A stretch of 64,000 nt of DNA. It comes from Chromera velia. Taxonomy: Eukaryota; Sar; Chromeraceae. The notes under the pieces were generated by a model that did not search any database, had not been told where the DNA came from, and saw nothing but the letters and a program-made list of their open reading frames with translations. The position numbers were made by a program, and so were the translations under genes. The DNA is taken from NCBI GenBank assembly GCA_018398765.1, contig JAHBMJ010005040.1:1-64000 (forward strand), written 5' to 3'. Below, piece after piece: positions 52,806 through 64,000 of this stretch; position 1 is the stretch's first letter, and every line of letters starts with the position of its first letter.

Positions 52806-54434
52806 ACAATCTACACAGACACGCACAAACACACGCACACACACACACACACACACATACACGCGCGCGCGCGCGCGCGGCCACAAAGACGGAGGAATGG
52901 ACTGCTAAACAAAGTGACTGCACCCACAGAGCCACTCCCTCCCTCCCTGAGTCGACCTGTCTGCATGCCCCCCCTTGCCCCCCCTTGCCTGAAGGTTTGA
53001 TTGAGGAAGCAGCGGCAGAATCCTGTCCTCGATTGCCCTCCGGAATTCGGGGTCCAGGACGTGGGCCTGGCAGAAGGAAGGAAGGAAGGCAGGATGGAGG
53101 CATTCACAATTCAACAAACAGACAAAGAAAGACAGGAAGGAACGGAAAGGAAGGAAGAAAGAAGGGAAAAGATCCACACATAAGAAATGGAAGAGGACTG
53201 CAATTAAAACTGAAGAGAGAAACATGACAAGAAAGGGCGCTAGACAACTGATTGATTGATGATGATTGATTGGTGCCAAAGCCTAGGTGGAGCTTTGAAC
53301 TATCAATCGAAATCAAGCAACACAGATCGCTTGACCTCTATGAAGCATTTGTCTGTCCGTCCGCCAGTCCGTCTCTTAGTCTATGTGCCCCTCCATTTGT
53401 CTCTGTGATTGTCTGACTGTATCTGTTCTTCGTCTTGGAGTGCTCTGAGTCTGCACCAATTCCTGAGCTTTTCCCAGAATCGTCTCGCTTGCTGGCTTTA
53501 TCGCTTTTCATGTTTGGTGGTGCATTGGGGTGGATGTTTCTCTCTTTCTCTTCTTTCTGTCGACAGTCAGCAGATAGACAGGTAGACAGACCGACAGTCA
53601 GACAGATACATGGATGAATAGACAGGCAGAAAAACAAACCGACTTTTGAGAACGCTCCGAGGATCATTGTCATCACCTGAAGATTTAATTTTGCCTTCCG
53701 GGGCTCAGAGGAACCCTCTGAAAAATCCAATTCCCCCACACGACCCCCTACAAAACCATCCCGCTCCCCTCTCCCAGTAGACAGATGACCTGCTTGATCT
53801 TCACCACTCAAATTTCTCTTTTCGATTTCTAAGAAAGACGTCAAATGCTGCCGAGCTAAAGAAAACACCTCGCGAAGATCACGCTCTTCCTCGTCCCTCC
53901 CGGCATTCTTCAACGCAGAAGCAACAGAGCTCTGTGGTCTGCCTCCGCGCCCCCTGCTTCTCTTGGTCATCTGCTCGCTCACGATTCCCGGACCTCTCTC
54001 TCGACTTCCAGCAATGCAGAGGAGCAGGGACGCCGTCTGTACAGGAGAGAAGGAGGAGAGACGGGCTCGCAACTCCCTTCGGAGCACCGAGCACGCATCC
54101 GCATCCCCCCACCGGGCAGACGAGAGGGCAGACGCAACCGCACCCAATTCCGCTGGTGTCATTCGACTTCCAAGCGAGGGCTGACAGAGTAGAGAAGAGC
54201 AGAAGAGGAAAAGAACAGACGGCGTCATGCATGCAAAGGAGATGGTGCGACATGACATGTATAAAAGACAAACAGCAAAAAAGAGTGGTGGGGTAGAGCG
54301 CTGAGCGAGAGGGAGAAGGGGGAGGAATTTCATTGGAGCCAATGAGATGAGATCGGGGGGGGCAAACTGTCGGAGGAAACAGAAGCAACGCGACTGACGA
54401 ACGAAAAGCTCTCTCTCTGCTTCTTCCCCCCCCC

Positions 54435-54500
<66 letters not shown>

Positions 54501-55072
54501 AAAGAGTGGGAGAGCGAAAGATTTCCGAACAAAAAGAAGAGAGGCGGTAAGCAAAGAAATTAGCGAAAGTGGATTCAAGACGCTTCGGTCCTTTTGCTTG
54601 CACAAGATTTTGGTTCTCTCTCATCCGCTTCCCCTGACCAGAAGTGACAGCAGAGCTGCGAACGCCAAAGGGATGACGGAATGCCCCTCCAGATGAGCCA
54701 GTGAGTGAACAATTGCAGAGAACTGCCGCGGTCCTATGATCAATGACTCTTCCTGTTCTCCCTCTCCCTCCTCTTCTACCACTCTCTGCGCCGAGAGTCT
54801 TCCCTCCTCTTTTTCCTTCCCTCTTCCCCCCTCTCCAAGGAATTTTTCCTCCTCTCTTTCTTCCATCAAGGCAACTCGTTTCGCCTCCCAAGCATGACGC
54901 TGAACCTCCGCCTGAGTGACCAGCCGATGGATCGCAGGAGCGAGAGCCCGAAGGAAGAAGAGGTCTCGTATGCCGAGTTTGCACAATCTGCAGAAAGAAG
55001 AAGAAAAAGAATGCGTCGGGAGTCAAAACAGGTATCTCTGTCTTTCTCCCCTTCCGTCTCTGTCTTTGTGTA

Positions 55073-55136
<64 letters not shown>

Positions 55137-56989
55137 TGTGTGTGTGTGTGTGTGTNNNNNNNNNNNNNNNNNNNNNNNNNNNNNNNNNNNNNNNNNNNNN
55201 NNNNNNNNNNNNNNNNNNNNNNNNNNNNNNNNNNNNNNNNNNNNNNNNNNNNNNNNNNNNNNNNNNNNNNNNNNNNNNNNNNNNNNNNNNNNNNNNNNNN
55301 NNNNNNNNNNNNNNNNNNNNNNNNNNNNNNNNNNNNNNNNNNNNNNNNNNNNNNNNNNNNNNNNNNNNNNNNNNNNNNNNNNNNNNNNNNNNNNNNNNNN
55401 NNNNNNNNNNNNNNNNNNNNNNNNNNNNNNNNNNNNNNNNNNNNNNNNNNNNNNNNNNNNNNNNNNNNNNNNNNNNNNNNNNNNNNNNNNNNNNNNNNNN
55501 NNNNNNNNNNNNNNNNNNNNNNNNNNNNNNNNNNNNNNNNNNNNNNNNNNNNNNNNNNNNNNNNNNNNNNNNNNNNNNNNNNNNNNNNNNNNNNNNNNNN
55601 NNNNNNNNNNNNNNNNNNNNNNNNNNNNNNNNNNNNNNNNNNNNNNNNNNNNNNNNNNNNNNNNNNNNNNNNNNNNNNNNNNNNNNNNNNNNNNNNNNNN
55701 NNNNNNNNNNNNNNNNNNNNNNNNNNNNNNNNNNNNNNNNNNNNNNNNNNNNNNNNNNNNNNNNNNNNNNNNNNNNNNNNNNNNNNNNNNNNNNNNNNNN
55801 NNNNNNNNNNNNNNNNNNNNNNNNNNNNNNNNNNNNNNNNNNNNNNNNNNNNNNNNNNNNNNNNNNNNNNNNNNNNNNNNNNNNNNNNNNNNNNNNNNNN
55901 NNNNNNNNNNNNNNNNNNNNNNNNNNNNNNNNNNNNNNNNNNNNNNNNNNNNNNNNNNNNNNNNNNNNNNNNNNNNNNNNNACCACCACCTACCGACCCA
56001 TTGAGTATCTGGGACATCTCTCCTGCCGAGATTCCCTCCATGACATCCTGTCTGCCGGCGGCCTCTCTGGTGACTCCCCGGAGAGCCTCCAACTCCCACA
56101 ACCCCGTGGGGGGGGTTGGGAGGCCTTCTCCTTCAGACGAATCTCTAAGCACAAAACCGCTGCTACTGCTACTGCTGCTATGAGGAGAAGGGGTAAGAGA
56201 GAACCTCAAAGTCTCTGACGAGCCTTCAGAGGAAGAAGATGAAGAAGAGGAAGAAGATGAAAGGCCACTTCCTCTTCCTCTGTCTCCGTCTGGCCCCTTG
56301 CGAGACAAGGCCAACTGCTGCTGCCATATTAAAACCTCACTAGGCCACTCAAACACCTCCCTGTCCCCTGCCAAGAGTCTACTGTATCCGTTGACCAATA
56401 GAGCAGCTGTGCCTGCATCAAAGTCTCTCTTCTTCTCACTTCCCTCTTGTTCTGGAATGAAAGAAGAATCTTTTTTTGAGGCGACCGAATCCTTCTCATG
56501 GGAAAAATGAATCTTCTCTTCCGAGAGCAGATCGCAGACGCGTTTAGAGACTAACGAGAGAAGTGGAAACGAAAAATGTGCCCCCCCTTCTGCTTGTCTC
56601 AGTGCAGCTGCCCTCAGCTCAGGCGATCGCACGAGAGCGTTGAGAAGAAACCCCAAATCACGCAGAGAGGCAGACTCGACTGTGCGCAAAGCTCGATCAA
56701 CAAACCGATCAAAAAGAGAAGAATACCGAAACGAACGATACAACACATCCCCCTTTTCTTCCCTTCCTTTTCCCGCCGACTCTGCCAAGGCAGAGGAGAC
56801 ACCTCGGGACACAATCCGGCTACCCGCGTCCATCTTCACAAGGGAGTGTGCGAGAAGCGATAAGTGTCTAAACTGGCAAGAGGCCAACAGATAATCTGCT
56901 CTCCTCGCAAACTCGTCCCAGACGTCCACGTTCTTGACGCCACTCTGCACAAAAAGGAACCCAGCCGCCTCGTAAAACAAATTGAACAT
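48971..56989 (-). CDS. Giant helical-repeat protein (HPR/OPR-like, putative organelle RNA-binding)
   Basis: Visible exons (minus): 56989-55994, then an assembly gap, 54987-54639, 54180-53644, 53066-52989, 52409-51989, 51749-51433 (start uncertain), 50956-48971; at least 1,560 aa. Repeated short amphipathic helical units are visible: [86 protein letters not shown] and [20 protein letters not shown]. This L-x2-L/A-x3-A style is that of heptatricopeptide and octotricopeptide repeats, which in apicomplexans and algae act mainly on mitochondrial or plastid RNA or in split mitoribosomes. I see no RAP domain at the C-terminus ([20 protein letters not shown]). Poly-Ser and poly-acidic inserts occur. 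The function is an inference from repeat type only. Confidence 0.75.
52566..52880. repeat. (CT)n, (CA)n and two (CG)n tracts in intron
   Basis: A long compound dinucleotide repeat with pure CG runs at about 52725-52741 and 52862-52879, in the intron between the exons at 53066 and 52409 of the helical-repeat gene. Confidence 0.9.
55065..55981. other. (GT)n microsatellite and 826-base assembly gap
   Basis: GT/TGTA repeat from about 55068 to 55155 runs straight into N at 55156-55981. The repeat probably caused the break. Exon phases on the two sides do not match, so at least one exon of the helical-repeat gene must lie in the gap. Confidence 0.95.
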
Positions 56990-58414
56990 AGAAGAGGCTT
57001 AAATTTGTGTGGCCACATCTCTCGAAGCTGCTTCTCTCGTCCCGATACGCTCATACTCCAAAAATGAACGAATCATTCAAGACAGAGGCGCTTGACGTCT
57101 CCCTATATAGACACTGACAGCGCGCACGTAGAAAGAGTGCAGACATCGTGCGCCCGGACCCTCAGAGAAGGGCGGGGGGAGAAAGTCAATCAACCAAAGA
57201 TTCTTTCGAACTGAAAGACCCTGAAGCACTCAGCCTGCAATAGCAGTCGCACGGCTTGTTGGAATTGTATTCAGAAAAAGGAAGCATAGAGGGAAAGAAA
57301 CGGCAAGAGAGAGCACACGAGAAGGAGAGGGAAGCAGAGACAGATGCATAAAAGGCAACAAGGTCTCACTTTGTGTCTCTAGCTCTGGTACATTTCTCTT
57401 CTGACCTGTGACACAAAGCGCACGGCATGGAAGAGTTCGTTTAGAGACATGGAGCTCGGATTTGTTGGGAGCTGCAGTCTCCGTACTTTCTTGGGAGTCA
57501 TGAATGCAAACGAGTTACGTGAAACACGTGCGAAGGAAAGAGACAGAGGGGGATGGGAACTGTGTGCAGACCGAGACGGAGGAAGAACCCTGCCTTTGGT
57601 CAACAGCAGACCTTCGTCCCTTCCCCTCACCCTCACGTTCACCTTCATTGCTTTCAATATGTGAAGACTCTAGCACGACTGGAGCTCAGTGTGGTGAAAA
57701 CGAGACGGAGAGATGGACGAGGAAGTACACACGTTGGCCACTGAACACCTGCAGCCGTCTCCTTTCTGCGCCATGCAGGCTCTGCTTGCAGTGCATAGAT
57801 AGTCTGATCAAATACGAAAATGAACATCCCAGACGATGAGTCTAATGCATTTCAAAAAGGGCTGGCGAGGTAGGTGCAGTGCGTCTTCCTTTGTAGTTGC
57901 CCCTCTACTTCGTCAGCTCAGTCTCAGACAGCACGGTCGAGACGGCTGACTCACATGCATGCAGAGAGAGTCGATCGATGCATGCCTGCAACAAAAATTG
58001 AGACTGCAACACCGGCTCAGTCTGCATGACTGGAGTAGGGAGATCGAAACTGCGAAAGAGTTCAATCAATGTGATGGCTATGATGAACTTGATCAGGGGT
58101 CTGAGTCACAGTGTCACACTGTCGCAGTCAGTTTCTGAGAGGCTCTGCCAGCCAGAATTTCAACCTGAACACCACGCAGCTAGACGCAGACGAATTGCTC
58201 GAAGACTCACGTCTCCGTCTCGATCAGATTTCTCGGTCTTGCTTGGCAGGCCGGGTCTTTTTTGCCCTGACCACTTGTTTGCTGCCGTCTCCTTTCCGTT
58301 CCTTTTTTGCGCTTCACTGCCTTAGGAGGCTGCAGGGAATCACGATGGGCGATCCGAGGGAGGACATGACTCCTTCGGAACGGCACGCCGCTCTTCTCGT
58401 CAGTCATTTTGAAA
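56990..58414. promoter_or_regulatory. Divergent intergenic region
   Basis: Lies between the start of the helical-repeat gene (minus) and the TAF8-like gene (plus). Short open frames occur on both strands around 57380-57660 and 58110-58460, but I can support none. It should hold both promoters and 5' UTRs. Confidence 0.4.
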
Positions 58415-60750
58415 ATGACCAACAGTTCCTGCTTCACCTTGTCGAAAGCCACGATTGAAAAAAAAGCGCCGGAAGCCAAGTCCCTTCGCGTCGGCAGCAA
58501 GCGATACAAATCCCATCTGACGGGCACAGTCCCCCCCCCCCCCCCCCNGCATCCCCGCTTCCCTTCTCTTCCGTTCCCTTGCCTCTCCGTCTCTGCAGCT
58601 TCATGAAACCATTGCCCGGGTCCTGAAGTCCCACGGGTTGAGGAAAATCGACGCCCGGGCCTTCGACATGATCGCAGACGTCGCCGGCCGATGTCAGTCA
58701 GTCATTCAGGCACCTCGTGTGTTTGCTTGACAGTACCCACTCTCCTGATCTCCCATCGAGAGTGCTTCCGCGCTTTTCGCACTCACTTGCACTCGTCCTG
58801 ACTCACTCTGGCCAAGGGACGCCAAATGTTTCTTTCCCTCTTGCCCTGGGTCCAAGCACCTGCTGGACATGGAATGCTGAATGGCCTCTGAGCTGTGGAA
58901 GCCGCGTTCACATCCAGGAAGGAGCTGCGGGGGGTATACTCAAAGCAACCCGTGAAAGAATGTCTGGCCACCGTCCGATGCTTTTGCTCGCAAGCGCAAT
59001 ATGCATGGCACATTCACTAGCTGGTTTGCTCTGCGGCAAAGATTGCGTTCCACTTTTCTATCCCTCTTGGCTCCCTGCGTTTTTGTTTCGATCTGCGTGT
59101 GGGACAAGAATCTGTTTCCTATACAGGAGATGGGACAGAGGCAGAACTCGACGACTGACCTTCGGACTTGCTCTTCCGAGGTTCTCTTTCCCCCCACACT
59201 GCACATAAACAACTGCATGTTTGTCTCAATCGATGCAGTCGTGCAGAGGTTGGGCGAGGACATTCAGTATTGCGCCGAAATCGAGGGACGTTCGGTCGTG
59301 AACATGTACGACGTGCAGCTCGCTCTCTCGAACCTCCAGCGGCCTTCCCCTCCCGAGCTTGTAGCGAGAATACAGAAGAGGGCAGAGGACGAGAAAACTG
59401 TTCCCGGGTCTACAGGGGACGTGAAAGCGTTTCCGAACAGAGACGCATCTGACAATATCAGACCGTGTTCTCACGAGGCATTGCAACGAGAGGCATTGAC
59501 AGAGAGACTGCAGGAACGACTGAAGGAGGGGGAGTCCGGACTGAAGGCTGTGGCTGAATTTGCAGAGTCACGCGGAAGAAAGATGGTGCCTTATCCGGGT
59601 CAAGTGGACACAGAGGCATCCCTCCGGTTTGATGCCACCGGAGGAACTGGCACAGGGAGAGCCGAGAGGACCGCCGCAGCCGCCTCCTCTCGACCTGCAT
59701 GGATCCCCTCCTTTCTGCCTGAATTTCCTGAGCATGCACTGAGAGGAAGGGAGAGGCAACCGCCGGCAAGCGACCAGAAGGACGCGATCACTAAAAATCT
59801 GGACCCTGTCGCGTCAGTGCATGTCACCCCTTTTTCTCTTGTGTCCCTTTTTTCTTCGATGCGGTGTCGACGTGGGGTGATTCCAACATCACGATCATCC
59901 CAATGGGATTTATTTGTGCCGTGCTTTCCACACATGCGTGCCTGCATGCAACTTTGCTTACCATCCTTTCAAGTCAATACGAAGGAGAACCCTTCCCCTT
60001 TGTCCGCAAATGTGCAAATGCCATCATGATCGCGTCTCGTCGCCTCACTCCCGTCACCTCCCGGTTTGTCTTTATCACTGCATACCCGAAATTACTGGAA
60101 GGAACAGAAAAATTTGCACAAACGATGCTTTGTGGCAAAAGTGAATTTGCCTTTCCGCATCACAGCCTTGGTGCGTCTTCTCTCCACGCCAACAGACACC
60201 TGCCAAGCTTTTGCAATACATCCTTCCTTCCTTCCTTGCTGTCGAACCGAAGTCTTTCCTTCCCGCCTTCTGTCCTATTTTGTCAAGTATTTATCAACCA
60301 TTCGCACGATGTTTTTTTCTTTCTCGCTTTCCGCCTCTCTCTCTATGTGTATATACGTGTGTATAATTTCAATTTTCTGCGTGTTCTCTCTCTCACCCCG
60401 CTCCCTCCGTCCCCCCTCGTCTCTCTGCTTGCAGAGTCCTGAACGCGGAGGGAGAAGTCAGACTGTCTTCAATGCAGACTGTGCACAGAGTGGAAGCGTC
60501 TGGTCAGTAGAGTCAGGCAGTCACGGGGTGAGTCGAGCAAGAAAGGCAGGCCAGGAAAGAGAAAGTCATTGCATTAGAAGACGGACACGATCCATCATAC
60601 AGACAGTCAGTCAATCGGATGGTGTGTTTGGGTGGGTACTTGGAAGGAAGCAGGATGCTGTCTTTTTCTTCTAGCGGCCCTCTTTTCTTTCTTTACTTCC
60701 TTTCTTTGTTTCTTTCTTTCCTTTCTTTTTTCTTGCTTCCTTGCTTTTTG

Positions 60751-60786
<36 letters not shown>

Positions 60787-60864
60787 TTCTTTCTTTCTTT
60801 CTTCGTTCTTCCATCGCTTCTTTCTTTGTTTCTCTCTCTGTCTCTCTGTCTTCTTGTCTCGCTC

Positions 60865-60901
<37 letters not shown>

Positions 60902-61308
60902 ATTTTGTTTGCACTCCTTTTGCGGTGCTTGCACGTCACCACACACATTTGTGCGTGCGTCAGTCTGTGCACCTATGTTGTGCCGATCCTCTGTCCCTCC
61001 CTTCTTTCCGACCCTTTCAGACTCGCCTCTTCCCTCTTCCTGCCCCCCATGCCTCTTTCCCTTTTGATGATTACGCACGCCTGCCCGCATGCCGTCGTGC
61101 AGCCCAGAGACCCGACCCCGACAGCATGCAAGAGGATGGACAGAAGGGACCCGAATTGGCCTCTGGTCCTGTCCTCGCCCCTGTTGCTCAATTCTCGTCT
61201 GAAACTCTGATGAGAGGTGCGAGCCCGACTCTGCACCAGCACCAGGGGAGTAGGGAGAACGGCACACAGTTGTTGGGAGAAGGGGGGGGAGACACTACAA
61301 TGGGCTGA
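58415..61308 (+). CDS. TAF8: TAF8-like TFIID subunit (histone-fold/bromo-associated domain)
   Basis: Exons: 58415-58528, 58599-58692, 59239-59812, 59974-60063, 60435-60502, 61103-61308; about 381 aa, phases consistent. The histone fold spans exons 1-3: HETIARVLKSHGLRKIDARA, FDMIADVAGRF, VQRLGEDIQYCAEIEGRS, VVNMYDVQLALSNLQRP. A long charged linker leads to PAWIPSFLPEFPEHALRGRE, which matches the Pro-rich FLP-x-FP motif after the histone fold in TAF8. A short conserved block, FPFVRKCANAIMIASRRLTP, follows, and the C-terminal exon is low-complexity. In TFIID, TAF8 pairs with TAF10 and helps recruit TAF2. TAF3 shares the histone-fold type, but TAF8 fits better because of the FLP-x-FP block and no PHD finger is seen. 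The donor of exon 1 (GTCCCC, next to a C-tract with one N) is the weakest junction. Confidence 0.8.
60681..60900. repeat. (CTTT)n, (CT)n and (GT)n microsatellites in last TAF8 intron
   Basis: Compound repeat between exons 5 and 6. Confidence 0.9.
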
Positions 61309-62416
61309 GAGAAGTACCGAGGGATCCGAAAACTGCATGCAGCGTCGGAAATAGATTCGATTGGAACATTTAAGAACTTGTTGGTTGGGAGAAAAAGTTT
61401 TCGGCGGGGGGCACGGTGGTTGATTAATTCATGCTGTATGATCGAAATATATGCGGGTCAGAACATGCATAGAGTTCCATGGTCGTCATGGCAATTGATC
61501 ACTTTGAGTCAAACTTCACACGTAAAATATTTCAAAGGCTGTCAGCATTAACGGATCAAAACACCGGCCCGGAGGGACAGCATGATCGAGCACAAGTTGT
61601 GCTCAAACTGAGTCAGACAATATCGTAACTTCATTCGTAAGTCTAATAATAAGTCTATGATATAGTCGCGTAAGTAACTCAATTAAAGTATTACAGCCCT
61701 TAGTAAAGCCCCCGCGTAACCGGGCCGTGTTGGCTTACGTGGCATCATCGTGCGTGAATGCTAGCATCACTGGTATGATGAATGATATAGGCTGAACCGC
61801 CACGGTGTCGCTTCTTTACACTTATTATTGTGCCTTTTTATCTAGGTCTGTATAGACTATAAGTGCTACTAGTATAGCTGTAGTAATACATAGTCTAGTA
61901 CACAGTCGTATGCGTGCATACCGCCAGCGGGTGTATGATGCTAGCCTGAGGACATGCAAGCTCCCAAACAACTTAAACTTAAGTTTCAAAGTATAGTTAA
62001 AAGTTAAAACATAGATAATTTGAAGGGTAAGAGTTATTTCTCCTCTAGAAAAAGCTGTAGAAACTTGCTAGTTCGCTCCATGCGGGATCGATCAACCTAG
62101 CAATCAACGTAACTCTAGAATATAAGTTATATAACTAGCAACTTGAACGTCATTCAGTACTAGCCTGCTAGTATAATAGGCCTGAGTATCGATATATTCG
62201 TGATATGATCACTGATATCCTAGGTGATGCCTATAGTGTAATGCTTCCTCTCTAAGTCCTGGAGGCTGGAGCTAGCTGGAGCTAGTCCAGGAGCCGTGCA
62301 ACCGGCCCTCACTTCCACTTATACTAAATTCTCCGGATTATTCCCAGAATTTCCCATTGTTTAGCAAGTTAATTGTGTTGCCACTTTACTATGTACACTT
62401 TAAACTACACTTAACT
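61309..62416. other. AT-rich intergenic DNA
   Basis: No gene seen. Short direct repeats such as GGAGCTAGCTGGAGCTAG occur near 62270-62288. Confidence 0.45.
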
Positions 62417-62775
62417 TTAGGCTCTGCACTCTAAAAAAAAAGAAAAGAAAAAAAAATAAACGGTGCTCATATTTTTTTTTTTATATATATATATCGGCAT
62501 ATCAACTGTTGTTTTTCAAGCAACACTGTGCAACACTCTTTACAACATCTGAGCAACACCTTAGCAACAGCTTAACAACACCTGAATAAGGGTTATTCTT
62601 TATGCATCACTCTTTAATACTCTTTACAACATGTGGACAACACTCCTGCAACACTTTGACAACACTTGAACTAACTTGAACAACAGTTGTTTGTCATGAT
62701 CTATAAGAAAAAAATCTATTTAAAAAAAATTGATACCGATACTTTTTTTGTGTTTTTTTATAGTGCGGAGCCTAG
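62417..62775. mobile_element. hAT-like MITE with 8-base target-site duplication
   Basis: Termini TTAGGCTCTGCACT and AGTGCGGAGCCTAG are inverted repeats with few mismatches, each followed inwards by an A/T tract. An exact ACTTAACT flanks both sides (62409-62416 and 62776-62783), the duplication length expected of hAT transposons. The interior is made of degenerate CAACACTnn units plus a foldback (CAACTGTTGTTTTTCAAG versus CTTGAACAACAGTTG). It has no coding capacity. Confidence 0.8.
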
Positions 62776-62893
62776 ACTTAACTCTATTAATTTTACTGCG
62801 GGGTTGCAGTTGCATATATATATAAGCAAACTGGTAGTAGCCTAGTACTTATGATTATTTATGATCATACTATGATAAATTAATAATATAACA

Positions 62894-63319
62894 ATAGGGG
62901 TGCAAAATTTCTTTTCGACTGGGGGGGGGGGACCCCGACGGCGGGGCAAGCAGGAGCCTGCCTGACGGGAGGGCCCCGTCCGAGCTCAAACGGGCCCGGT
63001 TATGGCCCTACTTACAACTTACGGGTGGAAAAACCCGTCAGATCGAACGGGGGGTGGTGGCTGGAGCGCATACATGCGTGCACGATCAAATTCTTTTTCA
63101 GGTGGTCATTGATTCATCTGCCCGCCTCCTGAGAACAGTCGCTTTCTTTTATGATTGTTCTGTTTTCTCTTACCTTACAATGCTGCTGACTGTATGTGCC
63201 ACCTGAAGAAAATGTGGTCTAGAACGCACCCCGTCAGATCTACATGCAGTCGGATCTGCAGTCCTAAGTCTGGACCTAAGAGGTCGAACGCCCCCCCCCC
63301 CCCGTTCTTACACCCCTAT
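62894..63319. mobile_element. Second hAT-like MITE, ATAGGGGTG termini, GC-rich core
   Basis: Termini ATAGGGGTGCAA and TTACACCCCTAT are inverted repeats. The flanks ATATAACA and ATATAACG match at 7 of 8 bases, consistent with an aged 8-base duplication. Each end has an inward G- or C-run of 10 or more. The interior is GC-rich, unlike the surrounding AT-rich DNA. hAT termini are often of the YAGGGGTG type, which is the basis for the assignment. Confidence 0.65.
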
Positions 63320-63658
63320 ATATAACGTATAAAAAAAAACTGACTACTAGACTGACTATAGTTCAGTACCATATGGACTCGGAATTGTTTTTATAATAGT
63401 AATATAATGTAATGCTAGATATTATGATTTATACGTAATGATCGTATATAAATTTTGTGTTAACACTGACTGCCAGCGACAGTGGTTGTCTAACATTCTA
63501 GCTAACATTTATTGTTCAGATTCGCTGCATCTAGCGCTGCATGTATAAGACTGAAGCCTGCATCGATGCATAAATGTTGTTCTAAGACTGATCGACTGAC
63601 AATAGCAGTGAAACATTTCGTGATTTTGATTCGATTGCTGTAAGACAGAAGCCTGACG
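63320..63658. other. AT-rich spacer
   Basis: No gene seen. Base composition shifts to balanced GC at about 63640, where the next open frame begins. Confidence 0.4.
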
Positions 63659-63677
63659 CTCCTTGCCTCCGATTCAG

Positions 63678-64000
63678 GTCCCCACTGAATCCCCAGGGAG
63701 ATTACTTCCGTTTTCTAGCCTCCGTTCACTCAGGCTGGACCTCAAATCGAGCGACTCGTTTTCCATTCGTGCAGTTCACTGGATGCAGCAAGGTGTGGGA
63801 GCCGTGACAATTCGACGATCTCTTTGGCATGCATGCAGTCAGTCACACACTCCATACGTGTGGTCTCACTTCCAGTATGCGCATGAATTTCCACTAACGC
63901 AGGTAGTCCCCCCATTGTGTATTGAACATCGTCACACACAGTCGATCACGACAGGGACCACCCTCGTCGTGAGCGTCCACTCACCATTGGAGTCCGCGGG
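63678..64000 (+). CDS. Possible internal exon of an unidentified gene (partial, right edge)
   Basis: The plus-strand frame is open for 114 codons from just after a stop near 63656 to the window end. A plausible acceptor (CCTCCGATTCAG|GTCCCC) places an exon start at 63678. Translated pieces include FSSLRSLRLDLKSSDSFSIR, VHWMQQGVGAVTIRRS, YVWSHFQYAHEFPL and TTGTTLVVSVHSPLESAG. I recognise no domain. A shorter minus-strand frame (63742-63939) overlaps it, so the assignment rests only on frame length and the change in composition. Confidence 0.3.

Noticed and set aside
57379-57664. Overlapping short frames on both strands between the helical-repeat and TAF8-like genes
   Set aside because: There is no splice support or recognisable domain, and the two strands are equally open.

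Overview
The window looks like nuclear DNA of a photosynthetic alveolate, most likely a chromerid alga close to Chromera velia. This is an inference. The support is a violaxanthin de-epoxidase-related protein with a signal peptide plus transit-like presequence (complex plastid), intron-dense genes, a very large microsatellite load inside introns, and a large helical-repeat protein of the kind common in apicomplexans and their algal relatives. Exon models were built by eye from open frames, splice sites and phase. For six of the eight multi-exon genes (VDR, hydrolase-like, CARM1, UPF0126, DUF6787-like, TAF8) the chosen exons sum to a whole number of codons. The membrane-protein gene also sums cleanly, but its first exon is weak. 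The repeat-protein gene is interrupted by an assembly gap.

Layout. 1-287 holds the 5' end of a coiled-coil gene running off the left edge. 1345-5644 (minus) is the VDR gene. 5.7-18.4 kb is a transposon graveyard: an orphan zinc-motif ORF, two inverted 3' pieces of one LINE flanking a fragment of a second LINE, a nearly full-length two-ORF LINE, and two foldback/MITE elements. 20.0-23.2 kb (minus) encodes a secreted alpha/beta-hydrolase-like protein that seems to lack its nucleophile. It diverges from a plus-strand gene (24.0-30.3 kb) for a large unrecognised multi-pass membrane protein. 32.1-38.7 kb encodes a complete CARM1/PRMT4 arginine methyltransferase in 12 exons. 40.6-42.3 kb (minus, UPF0126 channel/transporter-like) and 42.9-46.0 kb (plus, DUF6787-like membrane protein) diverge around a tRNA-Ile(AAT). 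46.0-49.0 kb is repeat-derived and degenerate. 49.0-57.0 kb (minus) is a giant helical-repeat protein gene with an 826-base assembly gap, and 58.4-61.3 kb (plus) is a TAF8-like TFIID subunit. 61.3-63.6 kb is AT-rich intergenic DNA with two hAT-like MITEs. An open frame at the right edge may start another gene.

The genes are not an operon or a pathway cluster; they are independent nuclear genes. The shared feature is intron architecture. Of 42 donors that I place with reasonable confidence, only about 12 have the usual purine at +3, about 19 have C (14 of these GTCAGN), and 3 are GC. Several donors are themselves the first unit of a tetranucleotide microsatellite that runs into the intron. That pattern is the most unusual thing I see here.
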